This document shows, in pieces, positions 42,721-51,168 of a stretch of DNA of 64,000 nt. Positions within the stretch are counted from its first letter, which is position 1; each line of letters starts with the position of its first letter. The position numbers were made by a program, and so were the translations under genes. The notes under the pieces were generated by a model. The model did not search any database and had not been told where the DNA came from. It saw nothing but the letters and a program-made list of their open reading frames with translations. This DNA is from UBA3064 sp023258775 (GTDB taxonomy: Bacteria; Pseudomonadota; Gammaproteobacteria; Burkholderiales; Burkholderiaceae_E), in assembly GCA_044355655.1 (NCBI GenBank), contig JBIKXS010000004.1:62001-126000 (forward strand). The letters are read 5' to 3'.

Positions 42721-43509
42721 ATGGGCAAACCGGTGGTATTGATACTTGGTGCGGGTGCTGGTATCGGCGGTCATGTGGCTAAGCGATTCGCTCGCGAGGG
42801 CTACCAAGCTTGTGTTGCGCGTCGAAGTGATAAAGCCGGCCTTGATCGGCTCGTGGATGAAATCAGAGATGCTGGTGGTTTGGCCACCGGCTTTATGATC
42901 AATGCTGTCGAAGAGGGCAGTATTGAACAACTTGTTACCCATATCGAAACAAATATAGGTCCAATTACTGTAGCAATCTTTAACCTCGGTGCGCAGATCG
43001 GCGACCGTGGCCTTGTCAGTACGACGCTGAAGCAGTTCGAGATGGGATGGCGGATGGCATGCTTTGGGCTTTTCCGGCTGGCACATGTGCTCTTCCCATC
43101 GATGGAAATGCGCGGTGGAGGCACGCTTCTCGTCACGTCGGCGACAGCAGCCATGCGAGGTAATGCTGGCCAGCATTCACATGCTTCAGCCATGGGCGGA
43201 AGGCGTATGCTTTGTCAGTCGCTTAACGCGCAGTATGCGTGCAAAGGAATCCATGTTTCCCACATCGTCATTGACGGCGCCGTGGATGCACCGGACACGC
43301 TCGGCAAGATGCTTGGACCTGAACGCTTTCAAGCCTTAAGGGAAAAAAAGGGTCTGGAAAACGACGGACTTCTTTTGCCTGCCGAAGTGGCCAATACTTA
43401 TTACTATCTAGCACATCAGCACCGATCGGCATGGACTTTCGAACTTGACCTGAGAGCCCATTCGGATCTCGCTTGGTGGAATAGCCCAAGCAATCCGGAC
43501 CTTAAATAA
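42721..43509 (+). CDS. Atypical short-chain dehydrogenase/reductase (SDR) lacking Tyr/Lys
   Basis: This 262-residue Rossmann protein has the cofactor motif LILGAGAGIGGHVAKRF and the Ser-containing strand LLVTSATAAMRG (Ser140). The catalytic YxxxK expected next is replaced: the aligned helix reads HASAMGGRRML, with His154 and Met158 at the Tyr and Lys positions. It is therefore either non-enzymatic or uses different chemistry. It shares a likely operon with the quinone-oxidoreductase-like gene 26 bases downstream. An AAGGG sequence precedes the ATG. Confidence 0.8.
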   Translation: MGKPVVLILGAGAGIGGHVAKRFAREGYQACVARRSDKAGLDRLVDEIRDAGGLATGFMINAVEEGSIEQLVTHIETNIGPITVAIFNLGAQIGDRGLVSTTLKQFEMGWRMACFGLFRLAHVLFPSMEMRGGGTLLVTSATAAMRGNAGQHSHASAMGGRRMLCQSLNAQYACKGIHVSHIVIDGAVDAPDTLGKMLGPERFQALREKKGLENDGLLLPAEVANTYYYLAHQHRSAWTFELDLRAHSDLAWWNSPSNPDLK

Positions 43510-43535
43510 TTCACACACCCTATTTTGGAGATTCG

Positions 43536-44519
43536 ATGAGAGCCGCTTGGTATCTTGAAACAGGCCCTGCAGAAGTTTTGCAAGTCGGCGAAGTGCCAAC
43601 ACCGGAGCCTGATGTCGGCCAGGTTCAGGTACGCGTTCACGCACATGGCGTGAACCCAACCGACTGGAAGCGTCGCGCCGGGCAGCGCGGAGCAGCGATT
43701 ACTGAGCGGATGATTCCGGGCTACGATGGTGCCGGCGTCATTGCAGCGGTTGGTCGAGGTGTTAGCGATGCACGCGTCGGTGAGCGTGTTTGGGTTTGGG
43801 AAGGATTCCATCAGCAGTCGAGTGGCACTGCGGCAGAATTTATATGTGTTGATCAAACCCGCGCAATTGCCCTACCCGATTCAGTGAGTTTTGACGAAGG
43901 TGCATGTCTGGGTGTACCCGCGCTGACTGCCTGTCACTCTCTGATGATGGCTGGCCCACTACTTGGGGAAGCAGTGATTGTGACTGGTGCTGCAGGGGTT
44001 GTTTGCAATTACGCTGTTCAGCTGGCAAAAGTAATGGGCGCCCGAGTTTTAGCACTCGTTCGCGGGGAGCCTGATAAAGAAGAAGATGCGCATCGTGCCG
44101 GTGCTGATAGCGTTATACACGCTGATCGTGATGATTTTCTTAAGTCAGCGCTTGATTTCACTGATGGTCGCGGTGCAAGGTGTGTCATTGATGTGGACCT
44201 CGGCGCACACCTCCATATAGCCTCGCGAATTACAGCGGTCAATGGCACGATTGCGAGCTTTGGCACAGCAAGTAATCCCAAGCCCACCCTTGACTGGACA
44301 GCTTTCATGCACCGAAATATTCATCTTTGCGGCGTCGGCATTTTTTCAGTCCCAGAATCCAGAAAAATGGAAGCTGCAGCATTTGTACAGGCATGTCTTG
44401 TCGCAGGGAACCTTTGGCATCGTATCGATAGTCGATGGCCGCTGGACGCAATTGCAAATGCACACAGACGGCAGGAAATGGGGCGCCCCAGAGGTAAGGT
44501 GATCGTCAATATTCAGTGA
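43536..44519 (+). CDS. Quinone oxidoreductase-like MDR protein
   Basis: This 327-residue medium-chain reductase has the GroES-like N-terminal domain (MRAAWYLETGPAEVLQVGEVPTP style opening, VNPTDWKRRAG) and a nucleotide-binding domain with VTGAAGVVCNYAVQLAKVMGARVLAL. Zinc ligands of alcohol dehydrogenases are absent, pointing to the NADPH:quinone reductase group. A TTGGAG ribosome site precedes the ATG. Its last 7 bases overlap the convergent membrane protein gene. The substrate is unknown. Confidence 0.85.
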   Translation: MRAAWYLETGPAEVLQVGEVPTPEPDVGQVQVRVHAHGVNPTDWKRRAGQRGAAITERMIPGYDGAGVIAAVGRGVSDARVGERVWVWEGFHQQSSGTAAEFICVDQTRAIALPDSVSFDEGACLGVPALTACHSLMMAGPLLGEAVIVTGAAGVVCNYAVQLAKVMGARVLALVRGEPDKEEDAHRAGADSVIHADRDDFLKSALDFTDGRGARCVIDVDLGAHLHIASRITAVNGTIASFGTASNPKPTLDWTAFMHRNIHLCGVGIFSVPESRKMEAAAFVQACLVAGNLWHRIDSRWPLDAIANAHRRQEMGRPRGKVIVNIQ

Positions 44520-45835
44520 TGATTATTCGTCAATGACGAGGGCTGATAAAGTCTTGGCCTTAAATTCCACACGACGCTCAGCCCGGCCACGCTCGCAATG
44601 AACGCGGGCGCAAGCACTGCAATTGCCAATGCACGTGGACCCAACTCACTAAGTCCCCACCCGACTAGCAGCAAAACCAGCAGATTAAATAATCGCGCGG
44701 CGGATAGCGTTTTGATCATGAAACTTGGTACAGTAACTACTCGTGGCTCAAATTTAGGGTCCATGACTTTCACAAACCATGCCACACTCCAGGCGACGGA
44801 TTGAAGTAGGGAAGCGCACATCAATTGATCGCTATTAATTGACAACATCTGTAACGATGTAAGTTCCACCCCCTGAAGATCGGGCAATAGCATGATGAAA
44901 CTCGATGCCATCATCGCCGCCGTTATAAGCTTGATGCCACAGCGGAAGTACTGTTCAAAGGACACATCCAGACTTCGATAAAACTGCTGCAACAGAAAAG
45001 CCGGGACAAACATCGCCAGTATATGCATGGACAACATGCTGGCTGTTGAAACCGAAGCACCGGCGCACCATTGCGCAGCCCAGGCCAGACTAGCCATCAT
45101 CGGCACCATTGTCATCCGTGCAGCGCAAAAGATCCACCCTTCGAGCTTGCGAAATTCCCCCCACTCATTGAAGCTGATCGCGCAGTCAAAAAGCCCACCC
45201 GTACAGGGGTTGTCTAGGCCGTTCGAAGCCGCGCTAAAACTCAGAATGATTACGGCCGCGGCGCACAAGGCAAAAAGTGCAGCATCCAGACTTAAGATTT
45301 CCCGACTCAGGGTAGCGTCGAAGGTCCAAATCGAAGCGCTCAGCAAGCCTGCTGCAATAAGTGCTGCACTCATTGGCGTCGCGGCAGGCTTGACTGGCCT
45401 GGAAGCTGCACGCATCTCGCGAAGCGCTCGGACGGTGTAGGAGGCATACACGACAGAAACAGCCCAACCAAACGCCGATAGGATAAGGAGCAAATCGCGT
45501 ATCGTTTCAATAGCAATCCAGTCCGAACTCAAGCCCTCCAAGGAATGACGCTTCGCACCGAGCAAGAGCTGTCCAATCAGTGCAGCGGCAAGGCCAAGGC
45601 ACAGAGAGAGCCTTAAGCGCAGACCTGAGACCCGACGCGCACGATGTTGTGCTAGCAATCCAAACATGCAGAGCATCCAGGCGGCAAGCGGCCATAACCC
45701 CCCAAGCGTCAGTGCAGCTTCAGTCTGCCCAAGACGCCCCAAAACTAACCAAGCACTCAACCAGATGACCCAAGCCGCTACTCTGGATACGATTAATCGG
45801 TATTCAAGACGCAAACGGCCTTCAGCAGAACTCAT
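44513..45835 (-). CDS. Unrecognised polytopic membrane protein
   Basis: I do not recognise this 440-residue protein. It contains roughly ten to twelve hydrophobic segments, for example VAAWVIWLSAWLVLG, LSLCLGLAAALIGQLLLG, LALCAAAVIILSF-type and LFNLLVLLLVGWGL, separated by short loops. Conserved-looking polar features include CTGGLFDCAISFNEWGEF and SINSDQLMC. The organisation recalls haem-copper-associated or NnrS-like membrane proteins only in general shape. It lies 62 bases downstream of the 2OG-oxygenase gene on the same strand and may be read from the cox operon. Confidence 0.7.
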   Translation of the reverse strand: MSSAEGRLRLEYRLIVSRVAAWVIWLSAWLVLGRLGQTEAALTLGGLWPLAAWMLCMFGLLAQHRARRVSGLRLRLSLCLGLAAALIGQLLLGAKRHSLEGLSSDWIAIETIRDLLLILSAFGWAVSVVYASYTVRALREMRAASRPVKPAATPMSAALIAAGLLSASIWTFDATLSREILSLDAALFALCAAAVIILSFSAASNGLDNPCTGGLFDCAISFNEWGEFRKLEGWIFCAARMTMVPMMASLAWAAQWCAGASVSTASMLSMHILAMFVPAFLLQQFYRSLDVSFEQYFRCGIKLITAAMMASSFIMLLPDLQGVELTSLQMLSINSDQLMCASLLQSVAWSVAWFVKVMDPKFEPRVVTVPSFMIKTLSAARLFNLLVLLLVGWGLSELGPRALAIAVLAPAFIASVAGLSVVWNLRPRLYQPSSLTNNHH

Positions 45836-45897
45836 CCTCGATCTGCACCAGCAATCGACTCAATAGGCCTCATCGGTCAACAGCACCATCGATAGAC

Positions 45898-46605
45898 TTA
45901 TCGAGCACCAAAAGCATGAAGCCTGTCGCCCCCCGACTGAGCGTGAATACTTGCATTAAAGGAGATGATGATTCGATCAAGCCTGCCTTCATAAGGCATC
46001 GCTTGATGGGCTAGCCAGGAGGGGAAGACAACAACCTGACCAGCGACCGGCTCCACATCGACATGAGGTGGTTGAAGATAAGCGTTGCCCAGGTCAACAT
46101 GCGCTCCGCCGAGTCGATTGAAATATGGGCCGAAAAACCGCGTTAAGCCATTGGACGTGCCGTAGACCGGATGCTCGCAACGGGTCTGCGCCGGATCAAT
46201 TTGAACAATGTAAACACCTGACCAGGAGCAGTTACCGTGGGAGTGCACATCATGAAATGCACCTCGGTTGGCACACTGGAACCACATGCCTTCAATGGCA
46301 ATACGCATGTCAAGCGAGCGAGCTGGTTGGGCTGATTTCCAAGCTACTGCATTGGCGCGACCCACCGTGTCTTTAAGCGACTCAACGATAAATTGAACAA
46401 CTCGACGCCCTTCGGGCAAACCAAGTCGATCAAGTAGGTCATCGCTGCTCGCAAAAAAAGCCTGATCCGAGGCTGACCCCTGAGCAATGCGCATGGCTGA
46501 AAGCGCCCGAGCGAGAACGATATTGCAGTCATCAGCACCGTCAAGGCGATAAATCCCGATCGGCGTTGCCCAGAGTGACTGATGGCCTAGAAATGCTGCG
46601 GTCAT
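45898..46605 (-). CDS. Putative 2OG-Fe(II) oxygenase (TIGR02466-like)
   Basis: This 235-residue protein looks like a cupin-fold 2-oxoglutarate/Fe(II) oxygenase of the TIGR02466-like group. Probable iron ligands are in FHDVHSHGNCSWSGVY (His118/His121/His123 region) and His200 in FPSWLAHQAMPYEG, followed by Arg211 in DRIIISFN that could bind 2-oxoglutarate. Its ATG overlaps the mocA stop as ATGA, so it is translationally coupled to the cox operon, as its last clear member. Its role there is unknown; modification of a cofactor, protein or small molecule are all possible. Confidence 0.78.
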   Translation of the reverse strand: MTAAFLGHQSLWATPIGIYRLDGADDCNIVLARALSAMRIAQGSASDQAFFASSDDLLDRLGLPEGRRVVQFIVESLKDTVGRANAVAWKSAQPARSLDMRIAIEGMWFQCANRGAFHDVHSHGNCSWSGVYIVQIDPAQTRCEHPVYGTSNGLTRFFGPYFNRLGGAHVDLGNAYLQPPHVDVEPVAGQVVVFPSWLAHQAMPYEGRLDRIIISFNASIHAQSGGDRLHAFGAR

Positions 46606-47285
46606 CGAGTGACATTCGCGAGCTCATCGTGCCAACGAAGCACGTGACCGGTGTCGCGCGTGAATTGTTCGATATCTTCGGGTGTGTCCAAATCAACACG
46701 GTACCGGCGATTACTGGTTACGAAGCGGTATACCGCCGCCGGATGACTTTCCTGCCACTGCCGGCAACCGACGTTAACCGAGTCTTGCAAAATCATTTGA
46801 CGCACTTCGTTGCTAAAGATCACCGGGTTACCGCGCTTGCCCTGCACCTCAGGAACTACGACTGAGGACTGATCAGGTCGCTTTTTGTAGGCGCCGATTA
46901 GATCGCTGATGTCTTGCGAATTAATCAAGGGTTGATCAGCCAAAGCGACTAACACCGCGTCGAGTTTGCCGGTGAACGCAGAAAGCCCCAAACGCTGCGA
47001 GGAAACCTGGCCATCGTCGGGCTGCAAATTACGAACGACCGTCACTGGGAAATCCTGAACAACGGGTTCAATAAGCTCAGCATGGTGACCAAGTACCACC
47101 ACAACTTCGTCGACGCCTGCGCCAGATAGCGCAATGAGTTGACGACGGATCAAGGGTACGCCACCCAACTGTAGGAGACTTTTGGGCCGAAAACCCATAC
47201 GTGAGCCGCTTCCTGCGGCTAAGAGGACCGCACCAAGCACCATTCGAGTGTATAAACCGCCACCGCCCTTGAGTATGCAAGCCAT
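46602..47285 (-). CDS. MocA-like molybdenum cofactor cytidylyltransferase
   Basis: This nucleotidyltransferase has the pyrophosphorylase N-terminus LGAVLLAAGSGSRMGFRPKSLLQLGG and the metal site in VALADQPLINSQD. Such proteins convert molybdopterin cofactor to its CMP dinucleotide form (MCD), the form used by CO dehydrogenases and other xanthine-oxidase family enzymes. Its location after coxDEF fits. Two starts are possible: ATG at 47285 (227 residues, 3 bases after the upstream stop) and ATG at 47243, which begins right at the family N-terminus. Neither has a clear ribosome site. Confidence 0.85.
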   Translation of the reverse strand: MACILKGGGGLYTRMVLGAVLLAAGSGSRMGFRPKSLLQLGGVPLIRRQLIALSGAGVDEVVVVLGHHAELIEPVVQDFPVTVVRNLQPDDGQVSSQRLGLSAFTGKLDAVLVALADQPLINSQDISDLIGAYKKRPDQSSVVVPEVQGKRGNPVIFSNEVRQMILQDSVNVGCRQWQESHPAAVYRFVTSNRRYRVDLDTPEDIEQFTRDTGHVLRWHDELANVTR

Positions 47286-47288
47286 GGC

Positions 47289-48269
47289 TTAAGCGTCACA
47301 ACAAGATTTTTGGTTAAGAGCCTGTTTTTCAACAAATTTCTTCTTAGAATCGTTCTCTTCTGGAGATTCGGAAGGCCTGCTTTTACAGCTAACCCCCTCG
47401 GGCACTTTAGAAGTCTTTGGCTGACAGGCAGTGTCGCTGAGATAAGTGGACTGACCTTCACAAGGGCTTGCGCCTGCGCTTGACTTCAGCGACACAACGG
47501 CTGCCAATACCGAAAGCGCTATCTCCTGAGGTGTTTGAGCACCAATCGGTTGCCCGGCAGGCGCGATGATCGCTTCAACAAGGCTTGCATCTTCTCCTGC
47601 CTGAATCAGCGCGGCCTTGAGCACTTGTGCCTTGCGTTCACTCGCAACAAAAAAGCGATGCCTTGCCTGAATCGCTAAGGAAGCCCGCAAGCCTTGCATA
47701 TCGCGCTTTCCTTGGGTTGCAACGATAACGAAGCCTTGATGCGCGACCGCTTTGAATGCCTCGGGAATATCTTGGTCGTCGCGCAGGAGTTCTTGAGCAT
47801 CGGGAAACTGTAATGCATCAGCATCATGCGCGATGACTAGCGTTGGTAGCCCTAGTCGGGGGGCTAGGACGCTCAGTGCGCGACTCAATGGGGTATCGCC
47901 GATCACGGTGAGTGTGGGCTGTGGGAGAACCGGATCGACAAAGAGTTCCAAGGTGCCGCCGGAGTGGCAGGTCATGCCGAATTCAAGTACGTCGTCGAGC
48001 TCGCGCTCCACGCCTTCTTCTGCAGGACTAATTCTGATGATGCGTGAACACCCATCGACGAGCGCGCGTCGCGCCGTTTTGATGACAGCAGGTTGCGCGC
48101 AACCCCCGCCAATCCAGCCTTCAATAATCCCTGCTTGGGTAACCAGTGCCTTATCGCCAGGTTTAGCCGAAGCTGGTGGTAAGGCCTTCAGTACGGTCAC
48201 AAGCGCATAAGCTATGCCCTCACGTCCCAATTGTTGAGCGGTTTGTATGACTTGATGACTTTGATTCAT
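47289..48269 (-). CDS. XdhC/CoxF-family molybdoenzyme maturation protein
   Basis: XdhC-family proteins bind molybdenum cofactor and help sulfurate and insert it. The 326-residue sequence has the N-terminal XdhC domain (ALVTQAGIIEGWIGGGCAQPAVIKTARRAL) with GMTCHSGGTLELFVDP, and the C-terminal Rossmann-like domain (PTLTVIGDTPLSRALSVLAPRLG). The last 60 residues are a polar Ser/Lys tail ending in a CC pair (SCCDA), which is unusual. Its ATG overlaps the coxE stop as ATGA. CoxF and CoxI are both of this family, so I avoid choosing between them. Confidence 0.87.
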   Translation of the reverse strand: MNQSHQVIQTAQQLGREGIAYALVTVLKALPPASAKPGDKALVTQAGIIEGWIGGGCAQPAVIKTARRALVDGCSRIIRISPAEEGVERELDDVLEFGMTCHSGGTLELFVDPVLPQPTLTVIGDTPLSRALSVLAPRLGLPTLVIAHDADALQFPDAQELLRDDQDIPEAFKAVAHQGFVIVATQGKRDMQGLRASLAIQARHRFFVASERKAQVLKAALIQAGEDASLVEAIIAPAGQPIGAQTPQEIALSVLAAVVSLKSSAGASPCEGQSTYLSDTACQPKTSKVPEGVSCKSRPSESPEENDSKKKFVEKQALNQKSCCDA

Positions 48270-49462
48270 TGGTATTTTTTGGTTCGTGTGAAATCGATGT
48301 TGAAGGATTTAGCAAGGTTTTCAAGATCGCGAAGGCTGTCCATGCGGTGGAAGGCACGGATCAGCGTGCTGCAGGATTGGAGCGCTGCACTCCTTGGCGT
48401 CTTCGGACCAGGATGGAACCAGTCAATTCGGGCACCGCGATGGACCAGGGCACGAAGCTGATGGGCGAGCTGTTCCGGTTCATCGGCGTCGTAGCCATCA
48501 GAAAACACCCAAACAAGTGATCCTCGACGAAGCTGCGCACGGGCGTGGACAGTTTGAAAATCCATAACACTGGTGGCAATTCGCGTGCCACCAGCAAAGC
48601 CTGCCGTCACCGCGTTGATCTTCTCCTGAACATGTAGTGAGTCACGCTTTAAGAGCGGTGTAATTTCGGCGAGTCGCGTGTGAAATACAAAAACACGGGT
48701 TTGCATCGCTGCGATAAAAGCCCTCGAAAACCGCAGAAAAAGCTGCGCATGAGTCTCCATCGAACGACTCACATCAACCAACACAAAAAGCTGGGGCTGC
48801 TCGCGCCTTGGTCGTCGCCAGGCCGGCCGGATCGGTACGCCCCCCGTAGCAAGGCTCATCCTGCAGCTGCGCCGTATGTCAAGGCGACGTCCTTGCGGGT
48901 GATCCTGCCAGCGTCTCGTGAGACGCTTTCGTAATCGTTTTGCGAGCAGATCCGCCAGGTTTTGAAGCCGCGAGAGGTCCTGCGGCAACCATTGTGAGCG
49001 TGATCGATCATCAAGGGCTTCGGTGCGACTCGCTCCTCCTTGGGCCCGGGAGAGCATGTCGTCATTTGCTTGGGCCACAGCATCGAGCGCGCTATCTCTA
49101 CCCTGTGGAGCTGACTGATTGGGTCGGCTTGATGCTTCAAGCTGATTTTGCAGATCTTGCACCAGTTGTCGCATATCACGTGAATGCCGAGCCTGTCTGG
49201 TCTGACCGCTCGTTTTGACAGTACCCTTGATTCGACTCGGGTACCAGTAGCGCTCAAAAAGCGCTGACCATTGTTGCCACTGTTTTGAATTTTGACAGGC
49301 GATGGACCGCCAGGCTGCATCAAGCCTGCGGGTCTGACTGATCGGTACAACAAGAGCTGCCTGAACCATGGCCTGTTGCTCAGCAATGCCAACCTGTAAG
49401 CCATGCTCGCGCAGAAGGCTCGCAAAACCCGCAATCGATTCGAGTGGCCTTGCAACATCCAT
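48266..49462 (-). CDS. coxE: CoxE-like VWA-domain protein
   Basis: This 398-residue protein has a C-terminal von Willebrand A domain with a MIDAS motif DVSRSM and the later SDGYDADEPEQL segment, preceded by a basic arginine-rich region (RLRKRLTRRWQDHPQGRRLDIRR). CoxE works with the AAA+ protein CoxD to mature the [CuSMoO2] cluster of CO dehydrogenase. It lies 18 bases after coxD and overlaps the XdhC gene, the standard coxD-E-F order. Confidence 0.88.
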   Translation of the reverse strand: MDVARPLESIAGFASLLREHGLQVGIAEQQAMVQAALVVPISQTRRLDAAWRSIACQNSKQWQQWSALFERYWYPSRIKGTVKTSGQTRQARHSRDMRQLVQDLQNQLEASSRPNQSAPQGRDSALDAVAQANDDMLSRAQGGASRTEALDDRSRSQWLPQDLSRLQNLADLLAKRLRKRLTRRWQDHPQGRRLDIRRSCRMSLATGGVPIRPAWRRPRREQPQLFVLVDVSRSMETHAQLFLRFSRAFIAAMQTRVFVFHTRLAEITPLLKRDSLHVQEKINAVTAGFAGGTRIATSVMDFQTVHARAQLRRGSLVWVFSDGYDADEPEQLAHQLRALVHRGARIDWFHPGPKTPRSAALQSCSTLIRAFHRMDSLRDLENLAKSFNIDFTRTKKYQ

Positions 49463-49480
49463 CAGTCCTACACCCAGTGC

Positions 49481-50410
49481 TCAGGCGGCCTGAGCTTGAC
49501 TTGAGGCGGGTTTCATCGCTGCTGCAACACCTGCCTGCGCACCCTTTCTACCTTCAATGAGCTGCAAAATCCGTTCAGCGTTGAGTTGGAAGCGATCCTC
49601 TTTTGTCTTCAGGAGACAGGCCAATGTAGCCATCATGCCCAAGGGATCATCGGGAATCGAGGTGAGCCGAAGTTGGTGCAGTGCTCGAACCCAGTCAAGG
49701 GTTTCAGCAATACCCGGGATTTTCAATAAGTCCTCGCGGCGCAAACGCTGAACAAAGGTGACCGCTTGTTCAATCAGTAAGGACTCAGCCTTGGGGAGAG
49801 TTTGACGAACAATATCAATTTCACGGCTCAGACTCGGATAATCGAGCCAGTGGTAAAGGCAGCGGCGGCGCAGTGCGTCACTGAGTTCACGCGTGCCGTT
49901 ACTTGTCAGAACTACAAGAGGCACATGGGTGGCGCGAATCGTCCCCAACTCGGGAACGGTAATTTGGTAATCGGCGAGTACTTCCAATAAAAACGCCTCG
50001 AAGGCCTCATCTGCGCGATCAACTTCGTCGATAAGAAGCACAGTTGGCTGTGTGCTGGCGATTGCCTGCAACAAAGGACGCTCGAGCAGGTAGTCACGCG
50101 CAAAGAGGTCAGATTCCAACAATGGTCCCTGGGAAACCTCGTTAACTCGAATCGACAAAAGCTGCTTGCCATAGTTCCATTCGTAGGCCGCCTGCCCTAG
50201 ATCTATTCCCTCATGACACTGAAGCCGAACGAGCCGTCGCCCCTGCGACTCAGCGAGAGCCAGAGCCAGCGCTGTTTTACCCACCCCAGCGTCGCCTTCA
50301 ATAAGCAAAGGGCGCTGTAGTTCGCAGGCGAGCCATAAGACCGTCGCAAGGTCCTCGTCAGTAATGTAGCCCGCAAGATGAAGTTGCTCGCGAAGCGAGC
50401 TGGCGTCCAT
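49481..50410 (-). CDS. coxD: CoxD-like MoxR AAA+ ATPase
   Basis: This 309-residue MoxR-type ATPase has Walker A GDAGVGKT (residues 39-46), Walker B VLLIDEVDRAD and the sensor region VVLTSNGTRELSDALRRRC. CoxD is the chaperone ATPase that assembles the copper-sulfur part of the CO dehydrogenase active site. It follows coxG by 2 bases and precedes coxE, which encodes its VWA partner. Confidence 0.9.
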   Translation of the reverse strand: MDASSLREQLHLAGYITDEDLATVLWLACELQRPLLIEGDAGVGKTALALALAESQGRRLVRLQCHEGIDLGQAAYEWNYGKQLLSIRVNEVSQGPLLESDLFARDYLLERPLLQAIASTQPTVLLIDEVDRADEAFEAFLLEVLADYQITVPELGTIRATHVPLVVLTSNGTRELSDALRRRCLYHWLDYPSLSREIDIVRQTLPKAESLLIEQAVTFVQRLRREDLLKIPGIAETLDWVRALHQLRLTSIPDDPLGMMATLACLLKTKEDRFQLNAERILQLIEGRKGAQAGVAAAMKPASSQAQAA

Positions 50411-50412
50411 GC

Positions 50413-51162
50413 TTAGACCTTATCCGGACGATCAGCCGGCTTTGCACGACTCGAAAAGAGCCCGGCAAACCATGACTTGATGACAGCCCAGATGAGACTT
50501 AAGGCATTCAGATCTGTGGCACCAGTCTGAGCGGCTACAGGCTGCGGTTGAGGCGGTAAGGGCTTTACGGAACCACTGGCATCGTGCTGGGTGCTTGGGT
50601 GGAGAGCGCTTGTTTGGATGAGCTGATTCTCCTGTGTCGTATGGCCTGCCACGCTGACGTCATTGGCTTGGGTTGCCTGACTTGAGTGGCTTGCTTCTGG
50701 CATTTGAACCTGCGCCGCTGCAAGGCTGAAGTTTTTTGCAAACTGCGCCAACAAAACATCAGACACTGGAACCAGCAGACGGCTTCCAAACTGAGCAAGC
50801 TTGCCGCTTGCCACAATGGTTGCCTGTCCTACAAGCGTGCAATGACCGGGTTCGTCACCCTGTTCTATCCGCGCGCTCAAATCCATTGATGCCGAGGACC
50901 CCCCCTTGTCTGAGCCCTTACCAAGCATTTGAATGCTTTGCGTAGAGGCATCGATGCCGAGGACTTCAATGTCGCCACCGAACTGCATGGTTGCCGGGCC
51001 AACCTTGGATTTGACACTCCCTTTGTAGTGAGTCTCGTCCACCTGTTCAGTGATCGTAGCCCCAGGCATGCAGCTTGCTGTGGCTCGGATGTCTGACAAC
51101 AAAGCCCAGGCCTGTTCGGCCGAGGCGTTGACCGGATAGCGCTTGTCGAGTATGACCTCCAT
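50413..51162 (-). CDS. coxG: CoxG-like SRPBCC protein
   Basis: This 249-residue protein begins with an SRPBCC/CoxG domain (AEQAWALLSDIRATASCMPGA, YKGSVKSKVGPATMQFGG, GQATIVASGKLAQFGSRLL) of about 150 residues, followed by a low-complexity linker and a hydrophobic C-terminal helix (LNALSLIWAVIKSWFAGLF) that may anchor it to the membrane. CoxG has been linked to membrane attachment of CO dehydrogenase. It starts 6 bases after coxL, an order (L-G-D) different from the coxMSLDEFG layout. Confidence 0.87.
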   Translation of the reverse strand: MEVILDKRYPVNASAEQAWALLSDIRATASCMPGATITEQVDETHYKGSVKSKVGPATMQFGGDIEVLGIDASTQSIQMLGKGSDKGGSSASMDLSARIEQGDEPGHCTLVGQATIVASGKLAQFGSRLLVPVSDVLLAQFAKNFSLAAAQVQMPEASHSSQATQANDVSVAGHTTQENQLIQTSALHPSTQHDASGSVKPLPPQPQPVAAQTGATDLNALSLIWAVIKSWFAGLFSSRAKPADRPDKV

Positions 51163-51168
51163 AATCGT

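Noticed and set aside
42670..43176. A 168-residue reverse-strand open frame opposite the SDR gene
   Set aside because: It lies antisense to a well-supported Rossmann-fold gene and has no recognisable domain.
44018..44308. Antisense open frames inside the quinone-oxidoreductase-like gene
   Set aside because: Composition and frame follow from the codon bias of the sense gene; there is no start signal or similarity.
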